64,000 nucleotides of DNA from an uncultured Pelagibacteraceae bacterium (GCA_902557385.1 CACDZF010000002.1:88736-152735), one strand, 5' to 3'. Shown: positions 40,829 through 51,400, counted from the stretch's first letter. A program made the numbers and translations. The notes: generated from the sequence alone by a model not told the origin.

Positions 40829-41530
40829 ATGAAACAAACTATCGCCCTAATAGATGATGACAGAAATATTCTTACCAGTATAAGTATAGCACTTGAAAAA
40901 GAGGGTTATAATGTTCAAACCTATCTTGACGGTGAGAGTGCACTTATTGGTTTAACAAGAACGCCTCCTGACTTAGCAGTAGTAGATATTAAAATGCCAA
41001 AAATGGATGGAGAAGAGCTGTTAAAAAAGTTAAGAAAAAAAACTTCTTTACCAGTTATTTTTCTAACTTCTAAAGATGATGAAGTAGATGAATTGTTAGG
41101 ACTCAAATTAGGAGCGGACGACTTTGTTAAAAAATCTGGAGGATTTTCAATTAAAGTTTTAATTGAAAGAATAAGGGTTCAGCTAAGAAAAAAAAATATT
41201 AATAATTTGGAGGATAATAAAAATATTATTTCTCATGGAAAATTAAAACTAGACCCATCTCAATTAGAATGTGAATGGGGAGGAAAACAGTTGCCAGATA
41301 AATTGACAACTACAGAATTTCTTATTGTTCAAGAACTTGCTAAAAGACCAGGAATTATCAAAGAAAGATCTCAATTAATGGATATAGCTTATAGAGAGGA
41401 TACTGATATTGAAGATAGAACTATAGATAGTCATGTCAAAAGAATAAGAAAAAAATTTAAAAAAATTGATGAAAGCTTTTCCGCAATAGAAACTAGATAT
41501 GGTAGTGGATATAGGTGGAATGTTAGTTAA
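40829..41530 (+). CDS. chvI: Response regulator ChvI
   Basis: This 233-residue OmpR-class regulator has a receiver domain (IALIDDDRNILTSISIALEKEGY, phosphoacceptor in VVDIKMPKMDGEE near residue 52, lysine in DDFVKKSGG) and a C-terminal winged helix (LTTTEFLIVQELAKRPGIIKERSQLMD, DRTIDSHVKRIRKKFK). With ChvG it forms the envelope and acid-stress two-component system of alphaproteobacteria. I use ATG 40829 instead of TTG 40787 because the domain starts there. Its stop overlaps the chvG ATG by one base. Confidence 0.92.
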   Translation: MKQTIALIDDDRNILTSISIALEKEGYNVQTYLDGESALIGLTRTPPDLAVVDIKMPKMDGEELLKKLRKKTSLPVIFLTSKDDEVDELLGLKLGADDFVKKSGGFSIKVLIERIRVQLRKKNINNLEDNKNIISHGKLKLDPSQLECEWGGKQLPDKLTTTEFLIVQELAKRPGIIKERSQLMDIAYREDTDIEDRTIDSHVKRIRKKFKKIDESFSAIETRYGSGYRWNVS

Positions 41531-43068
41531 TGTTCAATGCTTTACTTAAAAATTTATCAATATTAAAAAAATTTTTATTTGTAAATTTAATTTTTTTTAT
41601 AATTATTGGAACATTTACGATCCTTTATTTGAATAACGTTCAACCTAATTTAATTAAAAAAAAGGCCGTTAATCATATTCAGATTGTTGATAATACTATA
41701 AGCCATATAGACAGATTGAGCATAGAGTTTAATGATCAAGATATAAGAAAATTTTTATTTTCTACAAGATTTTTATTTCAAAATATAGATAGAGTTATTT
41801 TTTTTGATAATAAATATAAATTAGTTGGAGATACAGATACTCTTGATCTTGATCCGAGATCATTTTCACAAAGATTAGATACAATCCAGCTTGAACAAAT
41901 TGACCAAACTAATTTAAAAAAGAAAAAAATTATTAAAAAATCAAAAAATAAAAATAAACTTTCACTAGAGAATATTTTATTAAGTTATTATAAGTCCAAG
42001 GAATATGGAAAACCTTATACTTATGTTCAAGAAAATTATAACCAGTTTTTGTTAACTACAATTAAAAATATTAATATTAATGGAAATAATGTTGGGTTTA
42101 TTATGATAACAGAAAATGCGAACGATATTAAAAATGCAATAGATGAAAGAAAAACTTTTGTAATTAGAACTGCAGTAATAGTTGCAATTGTTGTTTTAAT
42201 TTTTTCTATAATACTAAATAGGTATTTTTTAAAACCTATAAAAAATTTAGTTGATTATACTAAAATTGTAAAAGAAAAAAGTAAGAAAAAAACAAATATA
42301 AATATATTAAAAAATAGAAATGACGAACTTGGAACCTTATCAACCTCTTTGGATGATATGACTAATAATTTACAAAAAAGAATTCAAAATGCTGAAAATT
42401 TTTCAACAGATTTAGTTCATGAAATTAGAAATCCATTAGCATCATTAAAAAGTGCAACAGAAATTTTAAATGAAACAACTGATAAATCTGAAAGACTTAA
42501 ATTGTTAAATATTCTTGATCATGATATTCAAAGAATTGAAAGATTAATTACAGACTATTCTCAAATACTAAAAGATGAGGTTGCGTTAAGTAAAGAAAAA
42601 ATGAACATAATCGATCTTAAATCGATCGTTAAGTCTGTAGTTGATGACTTTAATAGTATCTATGAAACAAAAAGAGGTATCAAAGTTGAATTTGAAGATG
42701 AGGGCAATTTAAAGGAGTATACAATTTCTGGCATTGAAAATAGAATAGAACAAATTATTGCAAATTTACTTGATAATTCTATATCATTTAGCTCGGATAA
42801 TAAAAAAATATTAGTTCAAATAAAAAAAGATAATAATCAAAATATTCTTTTAAAAGTTGTTGATGAAGGTCAAGGATTTAAAGAAAAAGATACTGATAAA
42901 ATTTTTAAAAGATTTTACAGTAATAGGCCTGAAAAATTTGGAGAACATTCGGGTTTAGGGCTCAATATTGTCAAAAATCTGGTTGATCTTCATGGTGGAT
43001 CAATAAAAGCGTCAAATAATCTCAATCAAAAAGGTGCAAATGTTGAAATTATTTTTCCAAAATCTTAA
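41530..43068 (+). CDS. chvG: Sensor histidine kinase ChvG
   Basis: This 512-residue membrane kinase has an N-terminal membrane helix at about residues 14-32, a periplasmic sensor domain, a second helix near residues 210-230, and a HAMP linker. The dimerisation/phosphoacceptor helix has histidine 297 or so in STDLVHEIRNPLASLKSATEIL. The ATPase domain has NLLDNSISFS, VVDEGQGF and EHSGLGLNIVKNLVDLHGG. The charged, lysine-rich stretch in the sensor domain (about residues 133-145) is typical of this genome. It phosphorylates ChvI. Confidence 0.91.
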   Translation: MFNALLKNLSILKKFLFVNLIFFIIIGTFTILYLNNVQPNLIKKKAVNHIQIVDNTISHIDRLSIEFNDQDIRKFLFSTRFLFQNIDRVIFFDNKYKLVGDTDTLDLDPRSFSQRLDTIQLEQIDQTNLKKKKIIKKSKNKNKLSLENILLSYYKSKEYGKPYTYVQENYNQFLLTTIKNININGNNVGFIMITENANDIKNAIDERKTFVIRTAVIVAIVVLIFSIILNRYFLKPIKNLVDYTKIVKEKSKKKTNINILKNRNDELGTLSTSLDDMTNNLQKRIQNAENFSTDLVHEIRNPLASLKSATEILNETTDKSERLKLLNILDHDIQRIERLITDYSQILKDEVALSKEKMNIIDLKSIVKSVVDDFNSIYETKRGIKVEFEDEGNLKEYTISGIENRIEQIIANLLDNSISFSSDNKKILVQIKKDNNQNILLKVVDEGQGFKEKDTDKIFKRFYSNRPEKFGEHSGLGLNIVKNLVDLHGGSIKASNNLNQKGANVEIIFPKS

Positions 43069-43113
43069 TCTATAAGTTGATTATTTATATTTAAATTGTT
43101 AGAAACCCCAGCT

Positions 43114-44400
43114 ATGGCCGATTATAAAGTAAAAGATATATCAGAAGCAGAATTTGGTAGAAAAGAAATTTCACTAGCAGAAACAGAGATGCCTGGATTG
43201 ATGGCTTTAAGAAAAGAGTATAAGGGAAAAAGCCCTCTAAAAGGTGCAAGAATTTTAGGTTGTCTTCATATGACAATTCAAACTGCGGTTCTTATTGAAA
43301 CTCTCGTTGATTTAGGAGCCGAGGTAAGATGGTCTTCGTGTAATATTTTTTCAACTCAGGATCATGCAGCTGCTGCAATAGCAAAAGTGGGTATACCTGT
43401 ATTTGCATGGAAAGGCGAAACTGAAGAGGAGTATTGGTGGTGTGTAAAGCAGACAATTGAAGGAAAAAAAGATTGGAAACCTAACATGATACTTGATGAT
43501 GGTGGAGATTTAACCGCACTAATGCATAAAGAATACAAGGATTTATTAAAAGATATCAAAGGACTTTCAGAAGAAACAACAACTGGAGTATTAGCTTTGA
43601 AAAAAATGGAAGCCCAAGGAACATTGTTAGTTCCCGCTATAAACGTAAATGATTCTGTTACAAAATCTAAGTTTGATAATTTATATGGATGTAGAGAAAG
43701 CTTAGTTGATGGAATTAAAAGAGCTACAGACGTAATGATGTCTGGTAAGGTAGCTATTGTTGCTGGATTTGGTGATGTTGGAAAAGGAAGTGCTGCTTCA
43801 CTAAGACAAAGTGGTGCAAGAGTAATGGTTACAGAAACTGATCCTATATGTGCACTTCAAGCTGCAATGGAAGGTTATGAAGTTGTGCTTATGGATGAGA
43901 TGATTAAAGAAGCTGATATAGTTGTAACAGCAACAGGAAATAAAGATATTGTAACAGCAGACCATATGAGAGATATGAAGGATAGAGCTATACTTTGTAA
44001 CATTGGGCACTTTGACAACGAGATACAGGTAGAAGCTTTAAAAAACTATAAGTGGGACGAAATCAAACCTCAAGTTCATGAAATAACTTTACCAAGCAAT
44101 AAAAGAATTATTTTATTAGCAGAGGGAAGACTTGTTAATTTAGGATGTGCAACTGGACACCCAAGTTTTGTAATGAGCGCTTCATTTACAAATCAAGTTA
44201 CTGCACAAATAGAATTATGGAATAACTCTGACAAATATGAAAACAAAGTATACGTTTTACCGAAACATCTCGATGAAAAAGTTGCAAGATTACATTTAGA
44301 AAAGGTTGGTGCTAAATTAACCAAAATGTCTAAAGATCAAGCGGATTATATTAGTGTAACTCCCGAAGGACCTTACAAACCAGATGCCTATCGCTACTAG
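43114..44400 (+). CDS. ahcY: Adenosylhomocysteinase
   Basis: This 428-residue enzyme hydrolyses S-adenosylhomocysteine to adenosine and homocysteine, recycling the by-product of SAM-dependent methylation. The blocks [43 protein letters not shown], the NAD-binding [20 protein letters not shown], and the C-terminal YRY ending are diagnostic. ATG 43114 gives the expected N-terminus, although a TTG lies 18 bases upstream. Only 45 bp separate it from chvG, too little for a long riboswitch. The hprK/PTS genes often found between chvG and ahcY are absent. Confidence 0.97.
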   Translation: MADYKVKDISEAEFGRKEISLAETEMPGLMALRKEYKGKSPLKGARILGCLHMTIQTAVLIETLVDLGAEVRWSSCNIFSTQDHAAAAIAKVGIPVFAWKGETEEEYWWCVKQTIEGKKDWKPNMILDDGGDLTALMHKEYKDLLKDIKGLSEETTTGVLALKKMEAQGTLLVPAINVNDSVTKSKFDNLYGCRESLVDGIKRATDVMMSGKVAIVAGFGDVGKGSAASLRQSGARVMVTETDPICALQAAMEGYEVVLMDEMIKEADIVVTATGNKDIVTADHMRDMKDRAILCNIGHFDNEIQVEALKNYKWDEIKPQVHEITLPSNKRIILLAEGRLVNLGCATGHPSFVMSASFTNQVTAQIELWNNSDKYENKVYVLPKHLDEKVARLHLEKVGAKLTKMSKDQADYISVTPEGPYKPDAYRY

Positions 44401-44836
44401 AAGTAGCAAATACGATATTTCAAAAGAAAGCGCAACAGCTAGGATAGCAAAAAAGATTTCTATAAAAGTAAATAAGGGTGACGTATTATTTTTTTTTGGA
44501 GAGATAGGTGTAGGTAAAACAACCTTTATTAGATATTTAATTAATAATATACAAAAAAAAAATAGATTAAAATTAACAGAGGTTACTAGCCCAACCTTCA
44601 ATTTATTGAATGAGTATAAGGTTAAAGATTTTTTAATTGAACATTATGATTTATTTAGACTAAAAAATATAAATGATACTAAAAATATTGGCTTATTAGA
44701 AAATAGCAAGAATGTTTTGACATTAGTTGAATGGCCTGAAAAAATTAAAAAAAAACCAAAAAGTAGAATTGAGTTAATATTTGAATATAAATCAAAGTTA
44801 GATCAAAGAATATTGAAGATTAATGACTTTAGATAA
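44384..44836 (+). CDS. tsaE: tRNA threonylcarbamoyladenosine biosynthesis ATPase TsaE
   Basis: This 150-residue P-loop ATPase is required with TsaB, TsaC and TsaD for the t6A37 modification of tRNAs. Walker A is [12 protein letters not shown], followed by [13 protein letters not shown] and HYDLFRL, then LVEWPEKI, all TsaE blocks. The chosen ATG lies inside the end of ahcY (17 bp overlap). The gene in turn overlaps the next one by 14 bp. Confidence 0.92.
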   Translation: MPIATRSSKYDISKESATARIAKKISIKVNKGDVLFFFGEIGVGKTTFIRYLINNIQKKNRLKLTEVTSPTFNLLNEYKVKDFLIEHYDLFRLKNINDTKNIGLLENSKNVLTLVEWPEKIKKKPKSRIELIFEYKSKLDQRILKINDFR

Positions 44837-45788
44837 AAAATTTTTAAAAAAAATAAAAGGTGACGCTTCTTTTAGGAGTTTTTACAGGAAAGAATATAGG
44901 AAAAAAAAATCTATAATAGTTGTAGCTAAAAAGGAAAAGAAAAAAAATCTTTTAATTTATGATGCAATTAATAAATTATTAATTAAAAATGGTATAAGGG
45001 CTCCAAAACTTTTAAACCATAATTATCATAAAAATTATATTGAGATTGAAGATTTTGGAAAATTAACGATTTATTCAATTTTAAAAAATAAAAAAAAAAA
45101 TAAATTACAAATATTTAAAAAAATAATTGTATTACTTAATAAAATGCAAAAAATAAAAAATAATAAAATAAAAAATTTTAATAATAAAAATTATATACTT
45201 CCAGTTTATTCAAAAAAATTAATAGCAGATGAATCTAAACTTTTTTTAAAATGGTATATTCCAAATATATTTATTAAAAAAAAAGCATTAACTTTAAATA
45301 AAAAACTTACAACTAAAATTAATTTATTATTGTCGAAGCTAAAATTAAAAAACAATACATTTGTTCATAGAGATTTTCATGTTTCTAATTTAATGAAACT
45401 AAAAAAAAAGATTGGAATTTTAGATAGTCAAGATGCAGTTTATGGGAATAAAGCCTATGATTTAGCTTCTCTTATTGACGATGTGAGATTAAAAACTTCA
45501 TTAAAACTAAAAAATTCTATTTATAATTATTATGTTTATTTAAATAAAAAAAAAATAAACAAAAATCATTTTAGAAATGATTTTGAAATACTATCTGTAT
45601 TAAGAAATTTAAAAGTAATTGGTATTTTTACAAGATTAGCAGTTAGAGATGATAAAAAAAGTTATTTAAAATTAATTCCGTATGCCTGGAAATTAATAGA
45701 AAATAGAATTAATAATAATTTAATTTTCGTAGATTTAAAAAATTATTTAGATGCTAATTTTTCTAAGAAGATTAGAATGAAAAAATGA
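44823..45788 (+). CDS. amgK: AmgK-like aminoglycoside-phosphotransferase-fold sugar kinase
   Basis: This 321-residue APH-fold kinase has the catalytic loop HRDFHVSNLM and the metal-binding GILDSQDAVYGNKAYDLASLIDD. tsaE-amgK-murU is a recurring proteobacterial order in which AmgK phosphorylates N-acetylmuramate (or GlcNAc) at the anomeric position for cell-wall recycling. The assignment leans on fold plus neighbour. The protein is unusually lysine-rich and contains an in-frame A11 run. It overlaps murU by 4 bp (ATGA). Confidence 0.8.
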   Translation: MTLDKKFLKKIKGDASFRSFYRKEYRKKKSIIVVAKKEKKKNLLIYDAINKLLIKNGIRAPKLLNHNYHKNYIEIEDFGKLTIYSILKNKKKNKLQIFKKIIVLLNKMQKIKNNKIKNFNNKNYILPVYSKKLIADESKLFLKWYIPNIFIKKKALTLNKKLTTKINLLLSKLKLKNNTFVHRDFHVSNLMKLKKKIGILDSQDAVYGNKAYDLASLIDDVRLKTSLKLKNSIYNYYVYLNKKKINKNHFRNDFEILSVLRNLKVIGIFTRLAVRDDKKSYLKLIPYAWKLIENRINNNLIFVDLKNYLDANFSKKIRMKK

Positions 45789-46495
45789 ATATTGAAACAG
45801 CTTTGATTTTATGTGCAGGGTATGGAAAAAGACTTAATCCTTTAACTTTAAAAATACCAAAGCCACTTTTAAAACTCAATGAAATTACTCTACTGGAAAA
45901 TACAATTAATTTAATAACCAAATTAGGTATAAAAAAAATTAAACTAAATACTTTTTATTTAAAAGATAAGATCAAATCTTTTATAAAAAAAAAAAATTTT
46001 AATATAGAAATTGAAGTAGTAGATGATGGAGATAATATTTTAGATACCGGTGGCGGTATATATAATATGATAAAATCATCTTTGAAATCTGAAACACACT
46101 TTTTAGTTTTTAATCCAGATACAGTTTGGGATCAAAATTATGTAAAAACTATCAAGGAAATGATTAAATTTTATTTTTTAAATCCAAATCGTAATACATT
46201 GCTAGTCGTGGACAAAAAGCTTAGTTTTGATCAAAATCTTAAAGGAGATTTTAAGTTTAATAAAAACTTGTTAACAAAACAAAGTGAGAATGATTATATC
46301 TTTACCGGTTGTCAAATTATCAATAGAGGAATAATCAATGAAGGTGATTGGGATCGACCCGCCTATAATTTTTCAATTTCCAATATATGGAATTCTAGTA
46401 TTGAGTCAGGTGATTTATTTGGATTCGAAAGTAAAAATAACTTTAAGCATGTTACTAATCTTAAAATTTACCAAAAATTATTAGAAAACAATTAA
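45785..46495 (+). CDS. murU: MurU-like N-acetylmuramate-1-phosphate uridylyltransferase
   Basis: This 236-residue nucleotidyltransferase has the NTP-binding LCAGYGKRLNPLTLKIPKPLLKL at the N-terminus, VDDGDNILDTGGGIYNMI and FNPDTVW for the metal site, and FTGCQIINRGI in the core. It should activate the sugar phosphate made by the upstream kinase with UTP, giving UDP-MurNAc and bypassing the GlcNAc branch. A hexose-1-phosphate guanylyltransferase role cannot be excluded by sequence alone. The gene holds an in-frame A12 run. It ends convergent with gpmA with 15 bp overlap. Confidence 0.8.
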   Translation: MNIETALILCAGYGKRLNPLTLKIPKPLLKLNEITLLENTINLITKLGIKKIKLNTFYLKDKIKSFIKKKNFNIEIEVVDDGDNILDTGGGIYNMIKSSLKSETHFLVFNPDTVWDQNYVKTIKEMIKFYFLNPNRNTLLVVDKKLSFDQNLKGDFKFNKNLLTKQSENDYIFTGCQIINRGIINEGDWDRPAYNFSISNIWNSSIESGDLFGFESKNNFKHVTNLKIYQKLLENN

Positions 46496-47197
46496 GTCTT
46501 TTGCTCTAGATTGGTCTAAATAATTACATTCAATAATTTTATTATTTTTGTCAAATTTAATATTTAATGGATTTCCAGTTGGTATTTCGAGGGACGAAAT
46601 TTTTTTTTCATCCAAATTGAATAAATATTTACATAATGACCTTATGGAATTTCCATGAGCCACTACAAGAATATTTTTATTTTCAATTAATTTATTTTCA
46701 ATATAGCTTTTATAATAGGGTATCACTCTATTATATGTATCTTCTAATGACTCAGTGTCTGGAATATTTTCTTTTGAAATATCTTTATAAGTTTTAATAT
46801 TAATTGGGTGATAAGGATTATTTTTATTTAATGGGTCAGGTTTAATATTCCATGATCTCCTAAATTCATGTATTTTTTTTTCTCCAAATTTTTTTTTCAT
46901 TTCATCTTTGTTTAATCCAGTTAATGATCCATAGTGTCTTTCATTTAGTTCCCATGCTTTTACAAAATCAACTTTAATTCTCATGGTATTAAGAATTAGT
47001 TTAAGTGTATTAATAGCTCTCAGCTGCAATGAGGAAAAATAATAATCAATTAAAATGTTTTTTTCTTTAATAAGCTCGCCCGATTTACAAGCCTCTAATT
47101 TTCCATTGGGAGCAAGATCTACATCTACCCACCCAGTAAATCTTTTCTCAAGGTTCCACTCACTTTGACCATGTCTAACTAAAATTAAATGACTCAT
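46481..47197 (-). CDS. gpmA: 2,3-bisphosphoglycerate-dependent phosphoglycerate mutase
   Basis: This 238-residue glycolytic/gluconeogenic mutase interconverts 3- and 2-phosphoglycerate. The phosphohistidine motif is LVRHGQSEWNLEKRFTGWVDVDL at the N-terminus. ELNERHYGSLTGLNKDE and VAHGNSIRSLCKYLF complete the active site. ATG 47197 is preferred over the TTG six bases upstream. The gene is divergent from the VanZ-like gene, with 32 bp between starts. Confidence 0.94.
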   Translation of the reverse strand: MSHLILVRHGQSEWNLEKRFTGWVDVDLAPNGKLEACKSGELIKEKNILIDYYFSSLQLRAINTLKLILNTMRIKVDFVKAWELNERHYGSLTGLNKDEMKKKFGEKKIHEFRRSWNIKPDPLNKNNPYHPINIKTYKDISKENIPDTESLEDTYNRVIPYYKSYIENKLIENKNILVVAHGNSIRSLCKYLFNLDEKKISSLEIPTGNPLNIKFDKNNKIIECNYLDQSRAKDLIVF

Positions 47198-47229
47198 TAT
47201 CAAATTTTATTTATAAGAGTATTTTATAT

Positions 47230-47589
47230 ATGACAAAATTAATATTTCATATTTTAAATATAGGATTTGCAATTTTATATATGTATCCAGGTAGTATATT
47301 TGGGTTTATTTTTTATAGGAACCTCAACAAACAACCTCAGATAACACCAGATTTAATCGTATCATCAAACCACGTATATGCATTCAGTCTATTATCTCTT
47401 TTAGGTTTTATAAATTATTACAAAAGTCATAAAAATTTAATAATTTCTTATTTTTTCTTAATTTCAGTATTTTTTGAAACTCTCCATATTTTTATTCCTA
47501 ACAGAAGTTTTCAATTTTCAGATTTATTTGGTAATATAATTGGTGTTTTATTTTCATTATTGTTGATTAACATTTGGAGGAGAAAATGA
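47230..47589 (+). CDS. VanZ-like small membrane protein
   Basis: This 119-residue protein has about four hydrophobic helices. The segment ETLHIFIPNRSFQFSDLFGNIIGVLF matches the VanZ-family motif (E..H/Q.F.P.R..S..D...N..G). VanZ proteins are membrane proteins linked in some species to glycopeptide resistance, but most have no known role. Its last codons contain the Shine-Dalgarno sequence of the next gene, which it overlaps by 4 bp. Confidence 0.7.
   Translation: MTKLIFHILNIGFAILYMYPGSIFGFIFYRNLNKQPQITPDLIVSSNHVYAFSLLSLLGFINYYKSHKNLIISYFFLISVFFETLHIFIPNRSFQFSDLFGNIIGVLFSLLLINIWRRK
47577..47582 (+). promoter_or_regulatory. Strong ribosome binding site setting the zeta start
   Basis: GGAGGA ends three bases before ATG 47586 and lies inside the end of the VanZ-like gene. 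It argues for starting the zeta subunit at 47586 rather than at the in-frame ATG 47574. Strong Shine-Dalgarno sequences are uncommon in this window. Confidence 0.7.
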
Positions 47590-47894
47590 GTACATTTGAT
47601 GAAAGGAAAAAAAGTTTTGAAAAAAAGTTTGCTTATGACGAAGAAAAACAATTTAAAATTAGTGCTAGAAGAAATAAGTATCTTGGAGAATGGGTTTCTA
47701 GTATTTTAAAATTCAATTCTGATCAAGAAAAAGAATATATTCAAGCTGTAATAAAATCTGATTTTAAAGAAGAGGGAGATGAGGATGTTTTTCAGAAGAT
47801 TAAGAATGATTTAAAGATACATAATATTTCTGATAATGAGATAAGAGAAAAAATGAAAGAACTTAATGAAAAAGCAAAATCTGAATTTAAGTAA
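47586..47894 (+). CDS. ATP synthase inhibitor zeta subunit (DUF1476)
   Basis: This 102-residue helical protein begins MSTFDERKKSFEKKFAYDEEKQFKISARRNKYLGEW, the characteristic DUF1476 N-terminus. In alphaproteobacteria such as Paracoccus this is the zeta subunit. Its N-terminal segment inserts into F1 and blocks ATP hydrolysis, analogous to mitochondrial IF1. The charged N-terminal inhibitory region is retained. It lies about 35 kb from the F1 operon in this window. It overlaps the preceding gene by 4 bp and the following gene by 29 bp. Confidence 0.88.
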   Translation: MSTFDERKKSFEKKFAYDEEKQFKISARRNKYLGEWVSSILKFNSDQEKEYIQAVIKSDFKEEGDEDVFQKIKNDLKIHNISDNEIREKMKELNEKAKSEFK

Positions 47895-48477
47895 AATTCT
47901 TATATTTTTTTTTTTATTTACTTTAACTTCATGTTCTTCAATTCCCAAAAATACTTCTAATAGTTGTTCAATTTTTTCAGAACGATATCTTTGGTATAAG
48001 CATACTAAGAAAACTGAAAAAAAATGGGGAACACCAATTTATATTCAATTAGCAATTATTAAAATGGAGTCAGATTTTAATTGGTTGGCCAAACCTAAAA
48101 GGCAAAAAATATTTAAAGTAATACCTTATAAAAGACCATCAAGTTCATTTGGTTATTCTCAAGCCGTAAAAGGAACATGGAAACAATATAAAAGTGAAAC
48201 GGGAAATAAACTTGCTACAAGGACTAGATTTAAAGATAGTGTTGATTTTATAGGTTGGTATACAGACAAAACTGAAAAAATATTAAAAATACCCAAAACA
48301 GATGCTTTTAAACAATATATTGCTTATCATGAAGGATGGGGAAATTATAAAAATTATAAAGAAAATATAAAAGTTATTGGATTGGCTAAAAAAGTGAAGA
48401 AACAGTCTGACAAATATAAAAATCAATTACAAAAATGTAAAAAGACTCTTAATAGAAAGAAATATATTATTTTTTAG
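47866..48477 (+). CDS. SLT-type lytic transglycosylase lipoprotein
   Basis: This 203-residue predicted lipoprotein has a signal peptide ending in the lipobox LTSC (cysteine near residue 23). The mature part has a lysozyme-like transglycosylase pattern: catalytic glutamate in LAIIKMESDFNWLA, FGYSQAVKGTWKQYK and AYHEGWGNY. It would cleave peptidoglycan glycan strands from the membrane, producing anhydro-muropeptides. It overlaps the zeta gene by 29 bp and the end of the RND gene by 4 bp (convergent). Confidence 0.82.
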   Translation: MKKQNLNLSKILIFFFLFTLTSCSSIPKNTSNSCSIFSERYLWYKHTKKTEKKWGTPIYIQLAIIKMESDFNWLAKPKRQKIFKVIPYKRPSSSFGYSQAVKGTWKQYKSETGNKLATRTRFKDSVDFIGWYTDKTEKILKIPKTDAFKQYIAYHEGWGNYKNYKENIKVIGLAKKVKKQSDKYKNQLQKCKKTLNRKKYIIF

Positions 48478-51400
48478 CGCAGTTGTTTCTTTAATTCAAT
48501 GTCAACCGCATCTATTCTTTTAGTATTTTTTGCTAAAGCAAGATACATAGTAGGAGTCACATATAATGTAAAAAAGGTTGATATAATCATACCGCCTAAA
48601 ATAGTTGCCCCAACTGCTAGCCTTGATCCTTCGCCTGCTCCTGGACCAATGTTACCAACGATTAAGGGTATCATGGCTATCATTGTGCTTAAGGATGTCA
48701 TCATTATGGGTCTAAATCTTAAAGAACAAGCTTCTGTTATTGAGTTTTCAATGTTTTTTCCTAAAGCTCTAAGTTGATTTGCATAGTCAACAATTAAGAT
48801 ACTATTTTTTGTTGATATTCCAATTAATATAACTAGAGCTATTTGCGAAAAAATATTTATTGAGCTATTTAAAAATAAAATAAATACTAACCCACCAAAT
48901 AATGCTAGAGGTACGGTAAGTACTATAATAAATGGGTGAATAAAAGAATTAAATGTTGCTGCCATTACCAAGTAAGCTGTAAGTAAAGCAAGACCAAAAA
49001 TAATATAAAGTTCATTACTTGTCTCTTTTAACTCTTCAGATTTACCTTTCCATCCGATTTGCCTATTTGGATATGTTTCATTCATTGTATTTTCCAAATA
49101 TTTAATTGCCTCTGTAAGTGTGTAATTTTCTGAAATATTTGCAGAAATTGTTACTGATCGCTGTCTATTATATCTTTTAAGTTTTTTTGGAGAACCTTCT
49201 TCATTAAACTCAACTAAATTTGCTAAAGAAATCAGTTTTCCAGTTGTATTAGATCTTACAAATATTTTTGCCAAACCTTCTTTACTTCTTCTGTCTACTA
49301 AAAATTGCTGAAGAATTATAGGATATTCTTTACCAAGCTTATTAAACTTAGTTACAGTTTTTCCACCATAAAGAGTTTCTAAAGTTTTACCTATCGAGTC
49401 TGATGATATACCCAGATCTTTTGCCTTGTTTTTATTTATTGATAACTTTATTTCTGGCTTATCTCTAGAATAGTCAGATTCTATCCTAGTTAAATTTTTA
49501 TTTCTTCTTAACTTTTCAATTACCTGAGATTGAATTATTTCTAATTCTTCATAGCTATTGCCCAAGATAACCATTTGTACCGGTTTTCTATAATTTGATA
49601 CCCTTATTGATTGGGGAGATATAGGAAATGCCATTGTTTCTGGGACTGTTACTATTTTACCAATTGCTTGCCTCATTACTGTAATAGAGTCTTCATTTCT
49701 ATTTTTCCAATGATCTAAAAGTGCAATTATTATAAAACTATTGAATGAATTCTTGTTATCCCCAAATCCCGGAACCCTCATGATTAATCTTTTATATGGC
49801 GTTTCAGAAGATTGAAGAAGCGGGATCAATCTTTTTTCTACCTCCTCAGCTCTTTTTTCTGTATATTCAAAAGAACTCCCCTCATCTGTATTGCCAATAA
49901 TAATGTAAACTCCTCTATCTTCCATAGGGAGCAACTCTTTTTTAGTAAAAGAATATAAACCTGCGGAGCAAACTATAATTATTAATATAAAAGAAATTAT
50001 AGTTTTTTTTTTATTTAACCAATACAATAAAGTTTCTTGGTACATTTTTTGAAATGAATTAAAAAAAGTTGTAAATTTTGAGACAAAAAAATTTTTCGAA
50101 GTAGTTTTTTTTAAAAATTTACTTCCAAGCATAGGGGATAGAGTTAAAGCAACGAACGATGATACGACAATTGAAAAAGATAAGGCTATTGCAGTTTCTC
50201 TAAATAACGTGCCTGCAATTCCATCTATGAATATGAGAGGCAAAAATACAGCAATCAAAATTAAAGTTGTTGCAATGATAGCAAAAGTTATTTGTTTTGA
50301 ACCTTTATAGGCTGCAACTAATGGTGTTTCTCCATTTTCAATTCTTCTGTAGATTGCATCAGTCATAATTACCGAGTCATCTGTAATAATTCCTATTGCT
50401 AAAATAAAACTTAATAAGACAAAAATATTTATTGAAAGACCAAATAAGTATAAACCGAGAAAAGATGCTATTAGACTCACAGGAAGAGCCACAGCAGGAA
50501 CTATTACAGCTTTAAGATTTCCTAAAAATAAATAGATTATAAGTACTACTAAAAAAAAGGCTATGAACAGTGTTTTATATACTTCTTTAATTGCAGCCCC
50601 AACATAGTTAGCTCTATTAAAAGCTATTTCTAAATTTAAACCATCCGGCAAAGTTTTTCTCACTTGTACTAATTTCTTTTCTATTTCTTTAGAAAGTTCT
50701 ACTGTAGATGATCCACTTTTAGCGTAAATACCAATACCGACAGTTTTTAAATTTAATGAGTTCTTTTTTTGAGCTTTAAAAAGAGTTTTTTCAGATACTG
50801 GTCCAAATTCTATATTTGAAACGTCGGCAAGCCTTATAACTCTATTTTTTATTTTTTTTAAAGGAAGTCCTTTTAACTTGTCTATTTGATTATAAGATTT
50901 ATCTAAATTAAGGGTTAAATCTATATTATTCGCTTCTAGTGTACCAGCAGGCAAGCTAACATTTTCAGTTCTTAATGCATTTTCGACTTCCTGAATTGTT
51001 AGATCATTAGCTGCCAATTTAATTGGATCAATCCAAACTCTAACACTCAAATCTCTAAGACCGCCTGTTCTTATTCTTCCAACATTTTTTACGCTTGAAA
51101 ATTGGTCTACAAGGTACCTTTCTGCGTAATCTCCAAGCTCTAGATCACTCCAAGTAGGTGAGCTCAAAGCTAACCACATAGTAGTTGAAAATCCTGCTGA
51201 TTGTTTTAATATTTGAGGAGCATCTGCCTCACTAGGCAGGTTGTCAACAACTCTTGCTACTCTTTCCCTAATGTCATTCGCGGCGCTATCTAGATTTATA
51301 TCAGTATTAAATTCAATATTAATAGTGCTATTACCGTTTTCCGAATTTGAATCTATATTTTTAATTCCTTCGGCACCACCAATTACATCTTCAAGAACTT

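Noticed and set aside
43069..43113. Possible SAH or SAM riboswitch before ahcY
   Set aside because: Only 45 bp separate chvG from ahcY and no stem-loop typical of these aptamers is seen.
44317..44601. Minus-strand open frame over the ahcY/tsaE junction
   Set aside because: Antisense to conserved motifs of both genes.
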